Origin: JASLQO01 sp002327525 | GTDB lineage: Bacteria; Pseudomonadota; Gammaproteobacteria; Pseudomonadales; Azotimanducaceae | Reading direction: 5' to 3' | DNA length: 64,000 nt | Assembly: GCA_030744435.1 (NCBI GenBank) | Contig: JASLQO010000032.1 | Span: 124,001 to 188,000 of the forward strand | Shown: one piece after another, positions 34,823-43,576 of the stretch | Position numbering within the stretch: position 1 is the first letter of the stretch | Layout: each line of letters begins with the position of its first letter | Notes under the pieces: model-generated | Told to the model about the DNA's origin: nothing | Databases searched by the model: none | Seen by the model: only the letters and a program-made list of their open reading frames with translations | Program-made: the position numbers and the translations under genes

Positions 34823-35460
34823 CCGCGGCAGGCACAGAAAAGGTCGCCGGAATCCTCCTCGCCGCGGGTGAGGGTGCGCGCTTTGGTGGCCACAAGCAGT
34901 TTCAACGCCTGGGCGGTGAACGGCTCGCAGATCGAGCGCTGAGGCTCATCAGGCCGCACTGTGCTGAGATAGTAGTAGCGCTGCCAGGCGCCGTGCAGTG
35001 GGATGGAGCAGAGATGATGGTGACGGGAGGTAAGAGCCGCCTGGAATCACTGCGGCTGGCTATGGCCGCGGTGTCAGATGAGGCATCCATCGTGGTGGTT
35101 CAGGACTGTATACGCCCGCTCACGCGCGACGACGTAGTCGATGATCTGCTGCGCGCCGTCAGAAACGGTGCGGATGCGGCCATTCCCGCCTTCACACCTT
35201 CTGACGTGATCAAGTGCCGCTCGCCGGACGGCAGCCTGGCACATGTGGGTCGTGAGGAACTGGTCGTCGCGCAGAGTCCGAATGCCTGCCGGGCTTTGAT
35301 TCTGCATCAGGCGCTCGAGCAAACCAGCCCGGATGCGTTCATAGAAGAAACGCAGGCTATCGAAGCCATTGGCGGACGTGTGGTCGCCGTGGAGGGTGAT
35401 CCGTGGGCGCACCACATCATCGACGATATCGATCTGGCGGCCACAAAACGGTTGGTGTAA
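34819..35460 (+). CDS. IspD-family cytidylyltransferase (probable CTG start)
   Basis: About 213 residues with nucleotidyltransferase motif AGILLAAGEGARFGGHKQF at the N-terminus, IVVVQDCIRPLTRDD in place of the usual VHDAARP, and a C-terminal HHIIDDIDLAATKRL typical of IspD proteins. IspD makes CDP-methylerythritol for isoprenoids; relatives (TarI-like) make CDP-ribitol or similar polyol derivatives. The classic P before KQ is absent. No ATG, GTG or TTG precedes the motif in frame, whereas CTG at 34819 overlaps the previous stop as CTGA. Location at the edge of the glycan region allows a CDP-polyol role, unproven. Confidence 0.7.
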   Translation: MTAAGTEKVAGILLAAGEGARFGGHKQFQRLGGERLADRALRLIRPHCAEIVVALPGAVQWDGAEMMVTGGKSRLESLRLAMAAVSDEASIVVVQDCIRPLTRDDVVDDLLRAVRNGADAAIPAFTPSDVIKCRSPDGSLAHVGREELVVAQSPNACRALILHQALEQTSPDAFIEETQAIEAIGGRVVAVEGDPWAHHIIDDIDLAATKRLV

Positions 35461-35484
35461 CTCACAGATGCGGGCGCGAAGGGA

Positions 35485-36255
35485 TCAGCCCCGCGCCAGC
35501 GCGCGAGCCTGATCGAACGCCGCACCGCAAAGTTCGGCGGTCTGGTGGCGCTCGGCCCGCGACAGTCTGCTGGCCTTGTGGAGGCTGTTGGTGTTGATGC
35601 TGCCCGCGATGTCAGGATCGTGACCGAGTCCGACAAACTCGCAGATTCGAGCTAGCTCAGATTCCTTGTTCTGCACCAGCCGTTCGTACTCGATGATGTG
35701 CATGGCATCCTCTGACAGCCGCGCCCGCAGTTCGGCCATCTGCTCGACCTTGGCGACGTAGGCGGCGCAGGCGCGCGTCACCATGCGCACGCCCATTCTC
35801 CCCCAGCGCTCGTATCGGTCGCGGTACACCCCGGTGAGTTGTCCGGAACCGCAGGCGTCAAACAGCTCGTTGAGCGCGAACCGGCTCCAATTGCTGACCA
35901 TGGAGTACACAACTGAATAGGGATTTCTCACCAGCCACACCAGCTTGAACGCCTTCTCCTGCTCGAAGTACTCCGGATAGCACTCATTGAGATAGGTGGT
36001 CTGAAATACCCAGCGACCCGCGGGTACGTCACGTTCCACACCCGACAGGATCAGTCCCGCGTGTAGTTCCGCATCCCGAAACCAGTCAAATTCGACCATC
36101 TCGGTATGCCGCGACAGTGCGTGTGCAAGCATCGTACCGCCGGAACGCTGGCATCCGGATATGAGTATCGGATCCTCGAAATCCGACAGATTGGACAGCA
36201 AGGTGCCTCGGGAACGTACCTGCCGTGCAAACTGTTTCCAATTAGTGATCTTCAT
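35485..36255 (-). CDS. Sulfotransferase-family protein
   Basis: The 256-residue protein has the PAPS 5'-phosphosulfate loop in LISGCQRSGGTMLAHAL (about 32-46) and the 3'-phosphate element FKLVWLVRNPYSVVYSMV (about 103-120), typical of Sulfotransfer-family enzymes. It would transfer sulfate from PAPS to a hydroxyl, probably on a glycan given the two glycosyltransferase genes directly upstream, with which it shares an overlapping operon (4 bases). The acceptor is unknown. One of four sulfotransferase-like loci in this window. Confidence 0.82.
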   Translation of the reverse strand: MKITNWKQFARQVRSRGTLLSNLSDFEDPILISGCQRSGGTMLAHALSRHTEMVEFDWFRDAELHAGLILSGVERDVPAGRWVFQTTYLNECYPEYFEQEKAFKLVWLVRNPYSVVYSMVSNWSRFALNELFDACGSGQLTGVYRDRYERWGRMGVRMVTRACAAYVAKVEQMAELRARLSEDAMHIIEYERLVQNKESELARICEFVGLGHDPDIAGSINTNSLHKASRLSRAERHQTAELCGAAFDQARALARG

Positions 36256-37415
36256 TTACACAGTGACTCAAACAGATCGAGGTAGCGTTCGGCGATGGCT
36301 TGCCACGTGAACGGTTCCACCGTTTGGCGTGCCATGCCGGCAAAACGCTCACGGTCATGCGCGTTCGTGCACATCTCGACCATGGCGTCTGCGAGTGAGG
36401 TGGCGTTGCCGGGTTCGACGAGCAGCCCGTTGACTCGATTGTCGATGATATCAACGTTCCCGGATACGCGTGTCGCGATGGGGCAGACGCCAGCCGACAT
36501 GGCCTCGAGGAGGGCGAGTGACAAGCCTTCTGTTCCTTGTGCCATGCTCGAGGAGACGTAAGCGGTTGTCGATTGCAGCAACGCGCTCAGGACGTCGGGT
36601 TCGTCCTCCTGGCCCGGTAGTGGAAACTCGAGCAAGCCCGTGTAGCGCACATAGTCAGTCATACCGTCGCGCGTGATCTTCTCCTCCAAAATGTCTGACT
36701 TGCGCCCCACTATCGCAAGACGCATGTCCGGTATGCGTTCGCGTGCCAGCCGCAGCGCATCGACCAGCACTTCGTGGCCCTTGCGTGGGTGGTAGTTGCC
36801 GATACTCACTATCAAAGGTGCTTCGGGAGGAATGTCCAGATACGCGTGGATGTCGAATGTCTGGATCCTCGCAAACCGCTCGACGTCGACACCATTGGGT
36901 ATAGCACAAATCTTGGCCGCATCGACTCCGGTATCGAGAATGGAGTCTTCCACCGCCTTGGATATGGCGGTAACCGACTCGGCACGCTCCAGCGCATAGC
37001 GAATCTTCTCATCCAATTCGGGATCCAGTCGATGGCCGAATCCGATCTCCGGAACCTTGTGTATGTCGGCCCCATGGGGCGTGATCACCAACGGACGCCG
37101 ATGCCAGCCTTTCATCAACGCTGCCACGTAGCCATTCGGGTAGGTCGTGTGGGCATGAATGACATCGAATCGAAAACGCAGACGTTCGATCACGAAATGT
37201 ACGCGCCAGTCCCGCGGATGACGAAGCCCGGGGATACGCGGCCATCGGTGAATGGGATAGTCGAAAGTGAAACCCCGGTCTATCCAGAACCCTCCTGGAC
37301 CGGCCAGCACCACCTCGTGCCCTTTCGCGACATAGCAACGCGCAAGGTGATGCACCACGATTTCCTTGCCCCCGATCGATGGCAGGTGATTGTTGTTGTA
37401 CAGCAGTATCTTCAT
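36252..37415 (-). CDS. Glycosyltransferase family 4 protein
   Basis: The 387-residue GT-B-fold enzyme contains GGKEIVVHHLARCYVAKGHE at the N-terminus, an acceptor-side VIHAHTTYPNGYVAAL, the donor-site EGLSLALLEAMSAGVCPIAT (E-x7-E, about 290-310) and IVSIGNYHPRKGHEVLVDAL. It transfers a nucleotide-activated sugar to a growing polysaccharide. It is coupled downstream to a sulfotransferase (four-base overlap). The sugar cannot be predicted from sequence. Confidence 0.9.
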   Translation of the reverse strand: MKILLYNNNHLPSIGGKEIVVHHLARCYVAKGHEVVLAGPGGFWIDRGFTFDYPIHRWPRIPGLRHPRDWRVHFVIERLRFRFDVIHAHTTYPNGYVAALMKGWHRRPLVITPHGADIHKVPEIGFGHRLDPELDEKIRYALERAESVTAISKAVEDSILDTGVDAAKICAIPNGVDVERFARIQTFDIHAYLDIPPEAPLIVSIGNYHPRKGHEVLVDALRLARERIPDMRLAIVGRKSDILEEKITRDGMTDYVRYTGLLEFPLPGQEDEPDVLSALLQSTTAYVSSSMAQGTEGLSLALLEAMSAGVCPIATRVSGNVDIIDNRVNGLLVEPGNATSLADAMVEMCTNAHDRERFAGMARQTVEPFTWQAIAERYLDLFESLCK

Positions 37416-37527
37416 GAACGAAGCCCATTTCGCAGGTCGATTATACGCGCTGGAGGAGCGTGGGAATCACGGGAAACCGAGAACTCGTTCCCACTCATAT
37501 GCAAGTAGACACGCCGAGCAACACGTT

Positions 37528-38589
37528 CTATCTGGAACGCCGCACTGGCCATACAGATTCATACACGGTCTGCGTGCGGGCGGCTATTCCCGGCCAGGCC
37601 AGTGTTTCGGCCTGCGCGCGGCTGGCTGCGCCCATCGCGGCCAGATCCAACCGACCCTCCACCGCGTCGAGCGTAGCATCGGTAAGTGCGTCGCTGTCCC
37701 GTACCGCAACCAGACGAGACGAATCAGCGCGAGTATAGTCCCGAACCCCCTGAATGTCGGTCGAGAACACTGGCAATCCGCATGCCATTGCTTCGAGCAG
37801 CGCATTGTTCGCCGTGGCGTCGCGCAGCGGTAGCATCAGGCAATCGGAACTCCGGTAGAGGTGCAGCAGTTCCGCATCACTGAGGTTGGTGCGGCACTGG
37901 ACGTTCGAGAGCCCCTCGAGCGGTCCCACGCGATCAGGCCAGGCAACCACGACGAATTCCACCTGAGGGTGACTGTGGGCCAGATTATTCGCCACCAGCG
38001 CGAGCGTTTCGAAGTCTCGAAGGTGATGTCCCACGGTGACGAAGCGAAACCGATCCGGCTCCCGCTCATGTTCACCAGGGCTGAAAAAGACGGTATCGAT
38101 TCCGTGCGGGACGAAATGAACCCTGTCCGCGCCGACGTGCTGGCTGAAGTGTTCAAGCTGGCTGTTGGACATGACGATGACGGCATCGAGAGAGTCGAGA
38201 TGGGATTGGTTGCGGACCACTTCAAGGGTGCGCCAGGCCGGTGTGTGAAAGGTGGCGATGAGTGTGTTGTCTCTGCGCCAGCGCTTGAGCGTCCCTGCGT
38301 AACGATACGAGTTTTCTCCATACAGGAAGTGAAACAGACGTCCGCGTCCGGTCAGCCACCGGCGAGCAACCTCCATCTCGGCGAGCAGGCTGTCTCTCTC
38401 GTACCATTGTGAATCCGAGGTGCGTATCCAGCGGCGCCCGAGTCGAGCCAATACCCGGCCAAGAGTACCAAACGTAACCGAGTCCACACGTTCGCCTGGC
38501 ATGAAGTCCGCCAGTCGGTGATAGCCCGACGGTCCGGCATGATGCCCCATGGCCGGAGCGATTAGATGCAATTCAGCCCCGGGGATCAC
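37528..38589 (-). CDS. Glycosyltransferase family 4-like protein
   Basis: A 353-residue GT-B enzyme: GLPVFSTDIQGVRDY and NNALLEAMACGLP near residues 255-280 are the donor-site E-x7-E region; SNSQLEHFSQHVGADRVHFV and FRFVTVGHHLRDFETL match the GT4 fold. GTG at 38589 is the start in the listed frame. It lies downstream of the CRTAC1-like gene and upstream of the other GT4 gene, so one leftward transcript is likely. A 112-base gap (37416-37527) separates the two glycosyltransferases. Confidence 0.83.
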   Translation of the reverse strand: MIPGAELHLIAPAMGHHAGPSGYHRLADFMPGERVDSVTFGTLGRVLARLGRRWIRTSDSQWYERDSLLAEMEVARRWLTGRGRLFHFLYGENSYRYAGTLKRWRRDNTLIATFHTPAWRTLEVVRNQSHLDSLDAVIVMSNSQLEHFSQHVGADRVHFVPHGIDTVFFSPGEHEREPDRFRFVTVGHHLRDFETLALVANNLAHSHPQVEFVVVAWPDRVGPLEGLSNVQCRTNLSDAELLHLYRSSDCLMLPLRDATANNALLEAMACGLPVFSTDIQGVRDYTRADSSRLVAVRDSDALTDATLDAVEGRLDLAAMGAASRAQAETLAWPGIAARTQTVYESVWPVRRSR

Positions 38590-38635
38590 GAGTTCTGCCT
38601 GCTATGGGACACATCGCGTGCTGCGCTCATCTCTC

Positions 38636-40075
38636 TCACCCTTCCTCGATGCATAAAATCTGGTCAGCCGCGACATGGTTGAGCATCTGCACCCCTCCCG
38701 AAGGCCAGGATACCGTTACCTCGTCAACCCGTTCGTTTGGCCCGAGCCCGAAATGCAGGCGCTGATGGTCCTGAGAGAAAGCGTGCACACTGCCACCTGC
38801 GAGCCGCCTCTGGAGGGTCTTCCCTGTCCGAACGATCACTGTTGCTCCCAGGCCGTGTGGATTTGAAACTCCGCCCACCAAGTCGATCTCCAGCCAATGG
38901 TTGGAATTACCCACGTTCCTGAGAAGCTGGTGACGACCCTGATTGGCGAATGGAGGTTGACCACCCCCGTTGGTGACGAACAGGTCGAGAAACCCGTCCT
39001 GGTCGTAGTCGGCCGCGCTGACCTGGTTTGCCCTCCCGTTCTCGCCGCCACCGGAACTGCGCCGGGGTGTAAAGTGGCCACGGCCGTCGTTGACGAGCAA
39101 CATGTTCCCCGCATTCCCGGTTGGCGTTGCGCAAACCATGTACAAGTCGAGATCCCCGTCGTTGTCAAAATCACCTGCAGTGATCGAGTGGCAGGGAGTT
39201 GGCTGCTCGAGAAGCGGCACGGCGCGGAATTCACCACCATTCGCAGTCAACAAGAAGTCTTGCAGCGCTCCGTGCGAGGACTTGAATCCACTCGTCTGCA
39301 CTTCGGTGATGTCAACCGTGGAGGTTACAACGATTCCGAGTGCCGTCACGGTACTGTCGAAGTGCCAGCGCTGTTTCGCAGCATCAAACCAGACGCCGAA
39401 CCACTCTCTGGCATCTGTTGGCCCGTCTGCAGGTTCATGCAGCGTAGAGTCCGACGCATGCAACACCACGGATCGACCATCGAGAGCTGTCTGGCGCCTG
39501 CCAAGTTGCAGTACGGGAAAGAGGGTGCGTTCCGGGTCGGAAGGATCTATCCAGACACGATGCAGATTCAGCGTCAGATCCCCGCTGGTGCTCAGGCTGA
39601 AGGAGGCGGACGTGCCGTCTTTTCTGGCATTGATTCGTGCACGCACCTCGGCGGGTCCCGTTTGCCGAACCTCCTGTGCGTAGGGCCTCGCACGTGCCAG
39701 CAGCCAGTCAGTATCGCCGTCACCGTCGAAATCCACCCAGGCAGCACCGTAATAATCGGGAACCGCACCGGCAGCCAGATGGGGCAATCTGGCCATCACT
39801 ACATCTTCGAAGGTAGCATCACCGCGATTCAGATAGAGACTCGGTATTTCCCCGTGGTGATTGCTCACCCAGAGATCCGGCCAGCCATTCGCGTTGACAT
39901 CGCCCCACGCGGATGCAGCGGTGGGAGCCTTACGATGTACGCCGGCTCGCAGCGAGACATCCTCGAACTCGAGCGCGTATGTCAACATACTTGAGCAAAC
40001 CAGCGAGATCATCGGAACCACCCGGTAGGTGATTTGACGCAAATGTGACGTAGCACCGGCCATGAGCTTACTCAC
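38636..40075 (-). CDS. Exported VCBS/FG-GAP-repeat protein with ASPIC/UnbV domain (CRTAC1-like)
   Basis: The 479-residue product has an N-terminal signal (VVPMISLVCSSMLTYAL) and repeated calcium-loop motifs of FG-GAP/VCBS type (WGDVNANGWPDLWVSNHHG, VDFDGDGDTDWLLARA, GDFDNDGDLDLYMVCA, DYDQDGFLDLFVTNGGG). The C-terminus (WLEIDLVGGVSNPHGLGATV to VTVSWPSGG) is an ASPIC/UnbV domain. These are extracellular or surface adhesion/binding-like proteins. A start at GTG 40075 or the ATG at 40063 are both possible. Heads the leftward glycosyltransferase/sulfotransferase operon. A shorter paralog is at 46.6 kb. Function is unknown. Confidence 0.85.
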   Translation of the reverse strand: MSKLMAGATSHLRQITYRVVPMISLVCSSMLTYALEFEDVSLRAGVHRKAPTAASAWGDVNANGWPDLWVSNHHGEIPSLYLNRGDATFEDVVMARLPHLAAGAVPDYYGAAWVDFDGDGDTDWLLARARPYAQEVRQTGPAEVRARINARKDGTSASFSLSTSGDLTLNLHRVWIDPSDPERTLFPVLQLGRRQTALDGRSVVLHASDSTLHEPADGPTDAREWFGVWFDAAKQRWHFDSTVTALGIVVTSTVDITEVQTSGFKSSHGALQDFLLTANGGEFRAVPLLEQPTPCHSITAGDFDNDGDLDLYMVCATPTGNAGNMLLVNDGRGHFTPRRSSGGGENGRANQVSAADYDQDGFLDLFVTNGGGQPPFANQGRHQLLRNVGNSNHWLEIDLVGGVSNPHGLGATVIVRTGKTLQRRLAGGSVHAFSQDHQRLHFGLGPNERVDEVTVSWPSGGVQMLNHVAADQILCIEEG

Positions 40076-40138
40076 CAGATGCTAAACTGTCCGTGCCCTA
40101 TGGCTTCCGGACAACAGGCTTTTTGACTACAGGGAAAG

Positions 40139-41464
40139 ATGGTGGACTCCAAGCAAGGACAACAGGAGCAGGCGACGGTTCTGGGGGTGGGAGTTGGTGA
40201 CGAGATGTATCGGCTCATCGAGGAACTATACCCAATCTGTAGAAGCATAACCGGTAACGGCGTCAGAGAAACTCTGCGGGCCGTACATCGTCTGCTGCCC
40301 ATCGAAGTCTACGAGGTTGCATCGGGTACTCAGGTATTCGATTGGACGGTTCCGAAAGAGTGGAACATACGTGAAGCCTACATCGAGACGCTTCAGGGTG
40401 AGCGTATCGTGGATTTCGCACACCACAATCTGCACGTGTTGAACTACAGTACGCCCATCGACCGTGACGTGGGGCTCGAAGAGCTCAAGGGACACCTGTT
40501 CTCCCTGCCGGACCATCCAGACTGGATTCCGTACCGCACCTCCTACTATAACGAGAACTGGGGTTTCTGCCTCACCGACAATCAGCTTCGCACACTAAAC
40601 GACGATGCGTACCACGTACGTATCGATTCTGACCTCAGCGACGGTTCGCTCACGTATGCCGAATACCTGATTCCTGGAGAATCTGCCGAGGAAGTGCTGA
40701 TTTCCTGCCATATCTGCCATCCGTCACTGTGCAATGACAATCTGTCCGGAATCGCACTGGCAACCTATCTCGCCCGCGAACTGGAACAGCGCACGAACCG
40801 CTATTCGTATCGGTTCGTATTCATTCCGGGCACGATCGGCTCCATCACCTGGTTGTGCAGAAACCAGGCACGTGCACGCAACATCGTCCACGGGTTGGTG
40901 GTCGTGTGCGTCGGGGACGACGGGCCGTTCTCCTACAAGAAGAGCCGGCAGGGTGATGCCGAAATCGATCGCATGGTGCTGAACGTCCTGAGCCACCGAG
41001 ACCAACCCTTCAAGGAAATTGATTTCTATCCATATGGCTACGACGAAAGGCAATACTGCTCACCCGGATTCAACCTGGCGGTGGGTAGCCTCTCGCGCAG
41101 CAGCCACGGAGACTTTCCGCAATACCACACCTCGGCCGACGATCTGACTCTTGTCAGCGCCAGCAACCTGCAGGCGTCTCTCGATGCCTATCTGGAAGTC
41201 GCGGAAGGCCTCGAGGGCAACCGAACCTACGTCAATCTAGCTCCCAACTGCGAGCCGCAACTCGGAAAACGCGGCTTGTACGGGGCCGTTGGCGCACAGG
41301 GCGAGCCCCTGGATACGATGACCATCCTGTGGGTGTTGAACCTCTCAGACGGCAGCCACAGCGTGCTGGACATAGCAGAGAGGGCAGGGCTCGCCGTCGC
41401 GGAAGTACAGGCGGCCGCGCGGGCCCTGTGTGAATCGGGTTTGCTTGCCGAGCATTCGGCATGA
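40139..41464 (+). CDS. COG4310-type aminopeptidase-like protein (DUF4910-like)
   Basis: A 441-residue protein with sequence of the group that contains an aminopeptidase-like (M28-type) fold: EVLISCHICHPSLCNDNLSG (about 190-205, ligand-like His/Cys/Asp), YRFVFIPGTIGSITW, SSHGDFPQYHTSADDL (His, Asp) and an N-terminal region MYRLIEELYPICRSITGNGV. A C-terminal winged-helix-like tail (about 385-441) follows. Such proteins are repeatedly found in O-antigen and EPS clusters and have no well-defined activity. The stop overlaps the next gene (ATGA). ATG 40139 follows AGGGAAAG. Confidence 0.82.
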   Translation: MVDSKQGQQEQATVLGVGVGDEMYRLIEELYPICRSITGNGVRETLRAVHRLLPIEVYEVASGTQVFDWTVPKEWNIREAYIETLQGERIVDFAHHNLHVLNYSTPIDRDVGLEELKGHLFSLPDHPDWIPYRTSYYNENWGFCLTDNQLRTLNDDAYHVRIDSDLSDGSLTYAEYLIPGESAEEVLISCHICHPSLCNDNLSGIALATYLARELEQRTNRYSYRFVFIPGTIGSITWLCRNQARARNIVHGLVVVCVGDDGPFSYKKSRQGDAEIDRMVLNVLSHRDQPFKEIDFYPYGYDERQYCSPGFNLAVGSLSRSSHGDFPQYHTSADDLTLVSASNLQASLDAYLEVAEGLEGNRTYVNLAPNCEPQLGKRGLYGAVGAQGEPLDTMTILWVLNLSDGSHSVLDIAERAGLAVAEVQAAARALCESGLLAEHSA

Positions 41465-42174
41465 AGCGATTCCGTGGTCAGACAGTGGTGGTGACTGGTG
41501 CATCGAGCGGTATTGGCCGGGCTGTCGCACTCGCATTGCAGGAGGAGGAGGCCAGTCTCATCCTCATCGGACGAGACGAGAACAGGCTCAGCGAGGTCGC
41601 TGCTGCGTGCCGCCCGGATACGAGCGTCGTGTCCTGCAAATTAGACCTGGCACGATCCTTCGAAGAGCTCCCACCCTCCCTGCGCGACCGGGGCGTGGAC
41701 ATATTGGTCCACTGTGCCGGTAGGCTCGTGATCGACGAAATGATCTCTGCCCGGCTGGACGATTTCGACCTGCAAATGGGAGTCAACGTACGCGGCCCGT
41801 GGATGCTCAGCCGGCTCCTGCTGCCGCAACTGATCGAGGCGAGGGGTCAGATCGTGTTCGTCAATTCCTCCATCGCACAACACAGTGCCCGAGCGGGGCA
41901 TGGAGCATACGCCGCCAGCAAGGTTGCGCTCAGGGCCATCGCGGACAGCCTGCGTGAGGAGGTGAACGCGCTCGGAGTGCGTGTAACGAGCGTCTATCCG
42001 GGTCGCACGGCAACCAGCATGCAGGAGAACCTGCACGCTCAGGAAGGCAGAGATTACCGTCCGGAACGCCTCCTGCAACCCGAGGATCTGGCCTCCATCA
42101 TCCTGCACGTGCTGACGCTGCCGGAGACTGCGGAGGTGCGCGATGTCTCCGTACGGCCGTTTATGAAAACATGA
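41461..42174 (+). CDS. Short-chain dehydrogenase/reductase
   Basis: The 237-residue protein has the NAD(P) motif TGASSGIGRAVA (about 11-22), the HCAGR segment in VDILVHCAGRLVIDE, the catalytic Ser/Tyr/Lys in VNSSIAQHSARAGHGAYAAS (Ser about 133, Tyr about 146, Lys in the next residues ASKVAL) and the PGRTATS segment. Redox enzyme acting on an unknown alcohol or ketone, possibly a sugar or lipid precursor given its operon. Its ATG overlaps the upstream stop and its stop overlaps the following broken sulfotransferase start (ATGA both times). Confidence 0.9.
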   Translation: MKRFRGQTVVVTGASSGIGRAVALALQEEEASLILIGRDENRLSEVAAACRPDTSVVSCKLDLARSFEELPPSLRDRGVDILVHCAGRLVIDEMISARLDDFDLQMGVNVRGPWMLSRLLLPQLIEARGQIVFVNSSIAQHSARAGHGAYAASKVALRAIADSLREEVNALGVRVTSVYPGRTATSMQENLHAQEGRDYRPERLLQPEDLASIILHVLTLPETAEVRDVSVRPFMKT

Positions 42175-42876
42175 GACGGTTCATGGGCACAGGTCCCGAT
42201 TTTCTGATCATCGGTGCGAAAAAAAGGCGGAACGACCACGTTACACCGCTATCTCGAGGCCCATCCGGATATCCTGCCTGCATCGGCCAAAGAGCTTGGA
42301 TTCTTCAGTGACAACTACCAACTCGGTATGGAGTGGTACCTGCGGCAGTTTCCTTCGCGATACAAGCGCGTGCACCGGGATTTTCCTGATGCAAAGCTGA
42401 TCGTCATGCTGCGCAATCCGGTCGACCGGGCGTTCTCGCGCTATCGCTATCACCTGATGTTCGGTGAAGGGACACTGTCGTTCGAAGAGGCCGTCGATGC
42501 GGAGGAGAAACGTCTGGCGGGTGAGTTCGAGCGCCTGGCCCACGATCCTGGCTACGCTGCCGTGAATCTGCGCAACTATTCGTACTTGCGACGTGGAATG
42601 TATGCCGAGCAACTGCAGCGTTGGCTGGGCCTGTTTGAGCGCTCACGCCTGTTCATTATGCAAAGTGAGGACTTTTTCGACGATCCGAAAGGCCTTTACG
42701 GCGAGGTGCAGGACTTCCTCGGCATCCATCAGCATACACGGGATCGCTATGATCGTTTCAATCCAGGGCAGAATGACGTGCTAAGCCCGGGACTGAGGGC
42801 AAGGCTGGTCGACTACTTCGCACCTCACAACGAACGTCTTTACGCACTCCTCAGACGCGACTTCGGCTGGGATTGA
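42171..42876 (+). pseudogene. Sulfotransferase with frameshift in a poly-A run
   Basis: The ATG at 42171 overlaps the SDR stop and starts MRRFMGTGPDFLIIGAKK, the PAPS-loop region of a sulfotransferase, but a seven-A run at about 42221-42227 shifts the frame. The continuation (GGTTTLHRYLEAHPDILPAS to the end, LLRRDFGWD) is a good sulfotransferase, with FPDAKLIVMLRNPVDRAFSR and QSEDFFDDPKGLYGEVQDFL. Compared with the family, the stretch between WYLRQFPS and the RDFPDAKLIVML segment is about 30 residues too short, suggesting an internal deletion. Six A would restore the frame. May be a sequencing error plus a natural variant, or a real pseudogene. Confidence 0.6.
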
Positions 42877-43389
42877 CCGCTGCCGCCGCATTGTAGGTGA
42901 TCGTAACCACCTTGCTGACCTTGTTCGCCGATGACACATCCACACTCGCGGGGGCCGCGCTGCCGTCACTCAATGTATTGGCGTCTTCCGCCTGCAGGGA
43001 AAACAACTTCGCGCCGCGGTCGGGAAACAGGCGCGGCGTGAACGATACGTCATCGAAAACGATGTAGCCGGTAAGATTATCGAGCCAGGTGCGGAAACCG
43101 CAATCGACCTTGTGCGCATCTCCTGCATCGAATGGAGTCTGTCCGTGCGGACCCCCGATCACACCGTATTCCCGACTTGCGTCCCGCGTGCGCCAACAAA
43201 AACGACATACACCGGAGTCGTTCCGTACGCCCACATAAGCCCTGTTTGGGAATGCTTGAAACGGAAGTGATAAGCGCCAGTGACTTTACCATTTATTAGC
43301 GAACAAGGATCAAGCGGAAAGCACCTTTTTTTACAAAACAGATTCAAACCTCTGCAAAGGGAGTTATCTTTGCCCCCAATTCCCATCAC
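42851..43389 (-). pseudogene. Unrecognised, probably frameshifted leftward gene
   Basis: This interval between the sulfotransferase and rfbF has leftward sequence that reads like two halves of one protein in different frames: VTGAYHFRFKHSQTGLMWAY (from about 43389) and RDASREYGVIGGPHGQTPFD leading into TWLDNLTGYIVFDDVSFTPR and an Ala/Ser-rich end at 42851. A shift of frame around 43170-43200 would join them. The composition with a beta-rich pattern suggests an exported domain, but nothing is recognised. The interval 43390-43576 shows nothing more. It could be non-coding sequence. Confidence 0.3.
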
Positions 43390-43576
43390 ACCGGGCTATC
43401 ATTACCTCGTGGTGGCCAGACAGGCGGCTGGCCGCGTTCATGCCGGAACGCGTTATTTGCCAACTGGATCACCCACGATGTTCGACCATGTGGCACTATT
43501 CCGGGCGGCGCTTCACGTTGGGTTCGAAATCGAGGCGTACCTGTGCCCGTGAGGGTGTTCAGCAAGGAGGCAGTAA

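Noticed and set aside
38897..39994. Rightward 365-codon frame opposite the CRTAC1-like gene
   Set aside because: The leftward frame has signal peptide, calcium loops and ASPIC/UnbV end; the rightward frame is antisense.
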